A program made the translations under genes and the position numbers. Positions 59,286 to 64,000 of a stretch of 64,000 nucleotides of DNA are shown here, piece after piece. The notes under the pieces are model-generated. The model was not told where the DNA came from, did no database searches, and saw only the letters and a list, made by a program, of their open reading frames with translations. This stretch comes from Kluyveromyces lactis (taxonomy: Eukaryota > Ascomycota > Saccharomycetes > Saccharomycetales > Saccharomycetaceae): contig NC_006042.1 of the NCBI RefSeq assembly GCF_000002515.2, positions 434,001 through 498,000 on the forward strand, in the 5' to 3' direction. Position 1 is the stretch's first letter, and each line of letters opens with the position of its first letter.

Positions 59286-59691
59286 TGTACCCAAAATGAC
59301 GGACTTTCTTAACGTTGAACAACCAGGGAAATAGGTGATATAATGCTGCTGGTTATACCTTCCAGGTTCTGATCACTCAATAGTTTCAGTGAAGTCGCTG
59401 ACTTCCTGGCTATTTAATCTGTCCAACCTTATGCTTCCGGTGTACCTCATCTTGCTAAAACCGAAGCTTCCATACTTTTTTTTTTTAGTGCAGAGTTTTG
59501 TTAGTTTTCTATGGAGAATAGAATAGGTAACGAGACGAGACTAAGCCCGGACTATGTTGTTATGCAATTCTGAATTACGATCCCTTATAATGACTCTGTT
59601 GTTCTTATAATGTTATATTGCAGGGTATGTTATCTGTTGTCTACTAAAGGGTTGTATCAAATGCCTGCGTTCAATCCCTTATAGTATCTTG

Positions 59692-59709
59692 AATCATATC
59701 GACATGACT
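59692..59709 (+). promoter_or_regulatory. Biotin (vitamin H) response element-like site
   Basis: AATCA, eight bases, then TGACT: an exact match to the Vhr1 element AATCA-N8-TGAYT known from the S. cerevisiae VHT1 and BIO5 promoters (consensus from memory). It lies about 340 bp before the BPL1 ATG and 255 bp before the candidate TTG start. The gene concerns biotin attachment, which makes the match meaningful. Confidence 0.6.
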
Positions 59710-59727
59710 AAGTGCCCAATTTTCCAT

Positions 59728-59759
59728 ATTTCAACATTTCGGCATTTCAACATTTTAAC
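59728..59759 (+). repeat. 16-nt tandem direct repeat
   Basis: ATTTCAACATTTCGGC is followed directly by ATTTCAACATTTTAAC; the first 12 bases are identical. It is 19 bp downstream of the VHRE-like site. Confidence 0.75.
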
Positions 59760-59963
59760 CAGACTTTGATTGAGCAGCTTTGATTTACAAACAGAATAAC
59801 AAGTAGGTTCTATATTGTGTGATTGACTCTTATGTTATTGTATCAAGATCCAACAACACCCGGGATTTCAATTGTTAGGAAGGGAAACATATAAATAGTG
59901 CTTACCTCTATCAAAAGTGTTGTGTTATAAGGGAACTATTTCTTTATTGGTATCATTTCCAGG

Positions 59964-60044
59964 TTGATTCGTAATTGGACAAGCCGGTTTACATCAGGAG
60001 CTCTAAGAAGGTATTCTGCTGCTGCAACTTCGTCTTCATCTGCA
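59964..60044 (+). other. Candidate non-AUG-initiated mitochondrial presequence of BPL1
   Basis: The frame directly upstream of the BPL1 ATG codes 27 residues from a TTG with A at -3. They include IRNWTSRF, then GALRRYSAAA and a Ser run. There are four Arg and no Asp or Glu, an amphipathic start and a cleavage-like RRYS. Counting back to the TAA at 59928 the 38 codons still hold no acidic residue, and ATT codons at 59946 and 59955 are other possible starts. Yeast ALA1, GRS1 and HFA1 make mitochondrial isoforms from such non-AUG codons. Use of this one is inference. Confidence 0.55.
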
Positions 60045-62126
60045 ATGAACGTTTTAGTTTATAATGGTGCAGGTACATCACCTGAGTCCGTGAAGAATAC
60101 AATTGAGACCCTACGATTATTGTTGGAGCCATATTACGCTGTTTCTCCAGTTACTGCAAGAGTGTTAGAAACCGAACCTTGGACTACGAAGACTTCCGTG
60201 GTGGTATTTCCAGGAGGTGCGGATTTACCGTATGTTAGAGATTGTAAGAAAGTGATTCCCAAGATCAGAGATTTCGTCTCCAAAGACGGTGGTTTATACA
60301 TCGGAATATGTGCCGGTGGCTACTTTGGGTCAGGACGTTGTGAATTCGCAAAAGGTGATCCTTGTTATGAAGTCACTGGTCCAAGGGATTTGAAGTTGTT
60401 CCCCGGTATTGCAAGGGGGCCTGCTTTCAGTGGATTCAAGTATAACAAAGAAGATGGTGCCAAGACTGTCAAGTTAAAAGTAAATGGAATTGAAAATCTC
60501 CAAGAAGCTTACTCCTACTATAACGGTGGTGCGCTTTTCGTTGACGCCGAAAAATATCCAAACGTCGAAGTACTAGCAGAGTATGAAGACTCCGTTGACG
60601 TTCCCTTCTCCGATGATCCAAATGCTGCGAATCAAGATGCTACTGCTGCTGCTGCTGCTATAGTGTTATCAAGCTTTGGAAAGGGTAAAGCATTATTTAT
60701 CGGTCCACATCCAGAAATATCTGCTAAGAATCTAAAGCCAATTGGAGAAGAATGGTATGATAATAAAGTCATCAAACTTCTGGAAGAACATGATACATCT
60801 AGATTTCAATTGATGAAAGAAGTGTTGAGAAAAGCTGGATTGAAATGTAATAGTACTGAGTCTAACCCCGGAAATCCAGACTTGACCCCTATATTTGTTG
60901 CTACCAAGGACAATATGGCAGACCTTCGTGAATTCGAGGAAAATTTACGTTCAAATTCAGCTAAAACGGATGATTCTGGAGATGCATACCATTTGACCGG
61001 CGAAAATGATAGCTTTGATATCTATGAAGGATTTTCTCATGCGGAAGAAGCAAGTTTAAAGCTTCAAGATGTACACCCTGTTGATGCTGTTAAACAAATC
61101 ATATTTCCTGCGAATGAGGAAACTGTTCCTGGTAAACCACTGATCTCTCATTTTGATATGCAAAAATTCTTTGCTCATTTGAATCCCTCGAGTAAATTGG
61201 GTTCCATTCTTCTATATGGGGATGTTGTTACTTCCACAAGTATGATTTTGGACCAGAATAAAACATTATTGGCAGCATTACCTGAAAATAGGGCTATTCA
61301 TGTGGGTACAATTCAATTATTAGGTAGAGGACGTGGTGGAAATACGTGGGTTAACCCAAGGGGAGTTCTTGCGTCAACAACTGCAATTAATTTACCTGCT
61401 GTATCACCAAGTTCTGGAGAAAGAACTCCGATCGTTTTCGTGCAATATCTAGCTATGTTAGCTTACTGTAAAGCCATCCGCACATTTGCTCCTGGCTATG
61501 AAGATTTACCAGTGAAGATCAAATGGCCTAACGATCTCTATGCAATGAAACCTCAATATTACTATAACAATAACATGAAACTTTTGGGGAAAGAATTCCC
61601 CAATGGATTAATTCCGCTTGACGACGTCGACCCGGCATTTGTAAAGGTATCTGGTCTTTTGGTAACCACAAATTTCGTATCAGGAAAATACTCCTTATTA
61701 TTGGGATGTGGGGTTAACGTAACGAACGAAGCTCCAACGACTTCCTTGGCGACATGGGTCAAAATCTTGAATAATGAAAGAGATGCTTTAGGAATGCCGC
61801 ACTTACCGCCAATTGATCATGAAATACTTCTAGCGAAGTATCTCAACGAACTTGATACTTTGTTGAAAAAATTCTTGATGTACGGACCATCTCCAATCTT
61901 GCCCGAGTACTATAAATACTGGATGCATTCCGACCAAATTGTACAACTATTGGACCATAACTCTGTCAGAGCAAAACTTGTTGGAATCACCGAAGATTAC
62001 GGCTTATTGATTGCCAAGGAGTTGATTGCTGGAAGTAATACTCATTTCACCGGAAATGTTTATCATCTGCAACCAGATGGCAATACGTTTGACATTTTCA
62101 AAGGCTTGATATCTAAAAAAGCCTGA
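60045..62126 (+). CDS. BPL1: Biotin:apoprotein ligase Bpl1
   Basis: A 693-aa enzyme that attaches biotin, through biotinyl-AMP, to acetyl-CoA carboxylase, pyruvate carboxylase and other carboxylases. The start is the ATG at 60045 (MNVLVYNGAGTSPESV), which aligns with MNVLVYNGPGTTPGSV of S. cerevisiae (YDL141W, 690 aa). The N-terminal half is a glutamine-amidotransferase-like domain (FPGGADLPY, then GICAGGYFGS). The C-terminal half is the ligase: the biotinyl-AMP loop G427-R-G-R-G-G, K493-W-P-N-D497 and the small C-terminal domain (about 635-693). The frame stays open upstream and looks like a mitochondrial leader, so a longer second isoform from 59964 is possible. Confidence 0.97.
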   Translation: MNVLVYNGAGTSPESVKNTIETLRLLLEPYYAVSPVTARVLETEPWTTKTSVVVFPGGADLPYVRDCKKVIPKIRDFVSKDGGLYIGICAGGYFGSGRCEFAKGDPCYEVTGPRDLKLFPGIARGPAFSGFKYNKEDGAKTVKLKVNGIENLQEAYSYYNGGALFVDAEKYPNVEVLAEYEDSVDVPFSDDPNAANQDATAAAAAIVLSSFGKGKALFIGPHPEISAKNLKPIGEEWYDNKVIKLLEEHDTSRFQLMKEVLRKAGLKCNSTESNPGNPDLTPIFVATKDNMADLREFEENLRSNSAKTDDSGDAYHLTGENDSFDIYEGFSHAEEASLKLQDVHPVDAVKQIIFPANEETVPGKPLISHFDMQKFFAHLNPSSKLGSILLYGDVVTSTSMILDQNKTLLAALPENRAIHVGTIQLLGRGRGGNTWVNPRGVLASTTAINLPAVSPSSGERTPIVFVQYLAMLAYCKAIRTFAPGYEDLPVKIKWPNDLYAMKPQYYYNNNMKLLGKEFPNGLIPLDDVDPAFVKVSGLLVTTNFVSGKYSLLLGCGVNVTNEAPTTSLATWVKILNNERDALGMPHLPPIDHEILLAKYLNELDTLLKKFLMYGPSPILPEYYKYWMHSDQIVQLLDHNSVRAKLVGITEDYGLLIAKELIAGSNTHFTGNVYHLQPDGNTFDIFKGLISKKA

Positions 62127-62370
62127 AAGCCATATATATTACTTATTTAGCCTTATAGTACCCTACAGTTACAGTCAATATAATGTGGATTGTGCATTAA
62201 ATTACGAACCTTAAAAAAGGTAGATATAAAACTATACTAAAATACAAGGTCTGAAGATGTTCGTCTCTAAAGCTTTATCGTGAAATTTTAAATTCCAGAA
62301 TAGAATGAAGTTCATTAATATGTTAATGATAATCTGCTGCAATTCGCAGAAAACATAATTATTCTCCTGC
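62127..62370. terminator. Convergent BPL1/RPO21 3' region
   Basis: 244-bp AT-rich convergent spacer (TATATATTACTTATTTAGCC and similar) that must include both poly(A) sites. No hairpin or gene. Confidence 0.4.
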
Positions 62371-64000
62371 TCACTTATTTTCTTTCTTCTCTTCGTCTGA
62401 TTCTTGTTGCTTAGGTTCAGCTGGAGAATAAGAACCAGGACTGTATTGTGGTGAGGTTGGTGAGTAAGATGGAGAAGTAGGGGAATAGGATGGTGAGGTG
62501 GGGGAATAGGATGGCGATGTTGGAGAATAGGAAGGTGAAGTGGGAGAATATGATGGCGATGTAGGAGAATATGAAGGAGAGGTTGGAGAGTAGGAGGGTG
62601 AAGTGGGTGAATAAGATGGTGATGTAGGAGAATAAGATGGTGATGTAGGAGAATAGGAAGGCGAAGTTGGAGAATATGAAGGTGATGTTGGGGAGTACGA
62701 TGGAGATGTTGGGGAGTATGATGGCGATGTTGGTGAGTAGGATGGCGATGTTGGTGAATACGAAGGGGATGTAGGAGAATATGATGGTGACGTTGGTGAG
62801 TAAGAAGGAGATGTAGGTGAGTAAGACGGAGATGTAGGTGAATATGATGGCGAAGTTGGTGAATATGATGGTGAAGTTGGTGAATAACCTGGTGAGGTTG
62901 GAGAGAATCCTGGAGAGGAAACTTCTCCAAAGCCAGGGGAAGTAGGGCCGTTACCATATCCACTGAACGGAGAGGTTGCAGAACCATAGTCGGCCCCACC
63001 ATAAGCAGTAAATCCACCAGCGAGAGCGTCTGCTCCCCCTGATTCAACCAAAGGTGAGAACATTAGTTCGTCCTTAACATTAATCTCTGCGTTTGCAAGA
63101 CCACTTTCGTTGGAATATGGTGTAGCACCTCCTTCTTGGCCTTCTGTCTTGACTTCTTTATGTTCAGGCATGTATTTCACTAGAGATTCGTCATCAATCA
63201 TGACGTCAAATGCACCGGTACCAATTGGCGCCATTTGACCTAAGATGACATTCTCAGAGACACCACGGCAATCGTCTAACTCTGCTGCCGCACCTGCCTC
63301 GAATAGAATTTCCACAGTTTCTTCAAAGGAGCATCTCATTAAAGCACCAGTGTCGGCTCTGTTGAACCCGTGACGGGTAACAGACATTAAGAAACCTTGT
63401 GATGTCATGACATCGACTAATAGAGCCATATGACGGTAATTAACATAAGAACCATCGGAAGCAATAACATTGTACACTTCTCTGTATAAGGCCGCACGAC
63501 CAGCCTCAATACCTAATACATTCATTATGTCAATGAAGGAGTTTGTGTAGATACGTGAGCCATCTACACCGGACACTGTCATGACTTCAGAAAGATTCAC
63601 ACCATCTGTTTCTAGAACCCATTCGGGAACTTTATGGTATTCACCGGTTTCACTAGGGACTTTTCTATCATACTTCATCATCACCACACGTGTAATATCT
63701 TCGACACCACGCAGAGTGATTTTCTCTAACATAGAATTTTCGATTTTCTTCAACATGTGATCTTCCTCCGCTTCGACGTCTGCGTCCAAGGTCTTAGGAT
63801 CACGGATAACACGACAACGAATAATCAATTTCTCAGCATTATCTTCTGACCATATAACGAACAAGTCGTTCTTGAATGTCTCCTTGATTTTTTCACCGAC
63901 TTGACCCATAGTTAAGTCTTTATCAGTCATTGCCGCACGATCAAGTTCTAGACGTAATAACCATGGAGATTGATAATCTAGAGATTTTTCTGTTTCCTCA
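62371..64000 (-). CDS. RPO21: RNA polymerase II largest subunit, C-terminal part (cut by window edge)
   Basis: The 3' part of RPB1/RPO21, the catalytic subunit of RNA polymerase II; the 5' end lies beyond 64000. The frame is open from the edge ([19 protein letters not shown]) to the stop at 62371, about 540 codons. It covers the cleft and clamp-end region ([21 protein letters not shown], then [22 protein letters not shown]) and the acidic linker. The C-terminal domain follows: one FSPTSPG, 20 exact YSPTSPS heptads, one YSPTSPQ, and a short acidic tail. S. cerevisiae Rpo21 (YDL140C) has about 26 heptads with more variants. The Met at 63930 is internal and not a start. It is convergent with BPL1, as in S. 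cerevisiae. Confidence 0.98.
   Translation of the reverse strand, partial: EETEKSLDYQSPWLLRLELDRAAMTDKDLTMGQVGEKIKETFKNDLFVIWSEDNAEKLIIRCRVIRDPKTLDADVEAEEDHMLKKIENSMLEKITLRGVEDITRVVMMKYDRKVPSETGEYHKVPEWVLETDGVNLSEVMTVSGVDGSRIYTNSFIDIMNVLGIEAGRAALYREVYNVIASDGSYVNYRHMALLVDVMTSQGFLMSVTRHGFNRADTGALMRCSFEETVEILFEAGAAAELDDCRGVSENVILGQMAPIGTGAFDVMIDDESLVKYMPEHKEVKTEGQEGGATPYSNESGLANAEINVKDELMFSPLVESGGADALAGGFTAYGGADYGSATSPFSGYGNGPTSPGFGEVSSPGFSPTSPGYSPTSPSYSPTSPSYSPTSPSYSPTSPSYSPTSPSYSPTSPSYSPTSPSYSPTSPSYSPTSPSYSPTSPSYSPTSPSYSPTSPSYSPTSPSYSPTSPSYSPTSPSYSPTSPSYSPTSPSYSPTSPSYSPTSPSYSPTSPSYSPTSPQYSPGSYSPAEPKQQESDEEKKENK
62446..62907 (-). repeat. RPB1 CTD heptad array (22 units)
   Basis: Twenty-two 21-nt units: FSPTSPG at 62887-62907, then 20 YSPTSPS, then YSPTSPQ at 62446-62466. 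Synonymous codons differ between units, so the array is kept uniform at protein level. Other-frame open reading through it (His/Leu-rich) is an artefact. Confidence 0.95.

Larger units (their letters stand above)
59286..60044. other. Divergent CRD1-BPL1 region
   Basis: 759 bp. It contains a perfect vitamin-H-response-element match (59692-59709), a 16-nt tandem repeat (59728-59759) and, from 59931 to 60044, an ATG-less open frame in phase with BPL1 that reads like a mitochondrial presequence. A TAA at 59928 closes that frame upstream. Confidence 0.65.

Noticed and set aside
62232-63047. 271-aa minus-strand frame rich in His, Leu and Pro
   Set aside because: It is the other-frame reading of the RPB1 heptad repeats; the periodic text follows from the 21-nt units.

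Overview
The window is nuclear DNA of a budding yeast of the family Saccharomycetaceae, from a lineage that did not go through the whole-genome duplication (WGD). Every recognised gene has a clear S. cerevisiae counterpart. The order interleaves two S. cerevisiae tracks at a time: YIL126-134 with YNL067-073 in the left half, and YDL140-145 with YLR213-215 in the right half. This alternation is what an unduplicated ancestral order predicts. Only one forkhead (FKH1/FKH2) gene and one PHD1/SOK2-type gene are seen. A Rap1-type site at 84-100 equals, as I recall it, the Rap1-binding part of the Kluyveromyces lactis telomere repeat. Together with the AT-rich composition this makes Kluyveromyces my best guess; the genus is inference.

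Layout. 0.6-34 kb (YIL/YNL block): RPL9, STH1, RRT14, MET18, TAO3, ASG1, FKH1/2, CSM2, RPL16 (one intron), FLX1, TOM7, LAT1, RNH201, MSK1. 35-44 kb (YKL block): PRI2, a 3.8-kb gene-free regulatory stretch, SOK2/PHD1, SPC42. 44-64 kb (YDL/YLR block): COP1, CRR1, a YDL144C-like ketopantoate-reductase-family gene, FRE1, CDC123, CCT4, CRD1, BPL1 and the 3' part of RPO21, which runs off the right edge. No mobile element, CRISPR array or rRNA gene is seen, and no tRNA gene could be supported.

Functionally the genes are housekeeping: ribosome (RPL9, RPL16, RRT14), chromatin and transcription (STH1, ASG1, FKH, SOK2, RPO21), DNA replication and repair (PRI2, RNH201, CSM2), mitochondrial import and metabolism (FLX1, TOM7, LAT1, MSK1, CRD1), secretion and folding (COP1, CCT4), cell wall and morphogenesis (CRR1, TAO3), and iron-sulfur, iron and biotin metabolism (MET18, FRE1, BPL1).

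The most interesting locus is BPL1 (biotin-protein ligase). Upstream of its conserved ATG an open, ATG-less frame encodes an arginine-rich, acid-free, mitochondrial-presequence-like leader with near-cognate start codons. Its promoter also holds a perfect match to the biotin (vitamin H) response element AATCA-N8-TGAYT. This suggests a biotin-regulated, dually targeted ligase. Several start codons were moved to the first true ATG: TAO3, FLX1, MSK1, PRI2, CRR1, CRD1 and BPL1.
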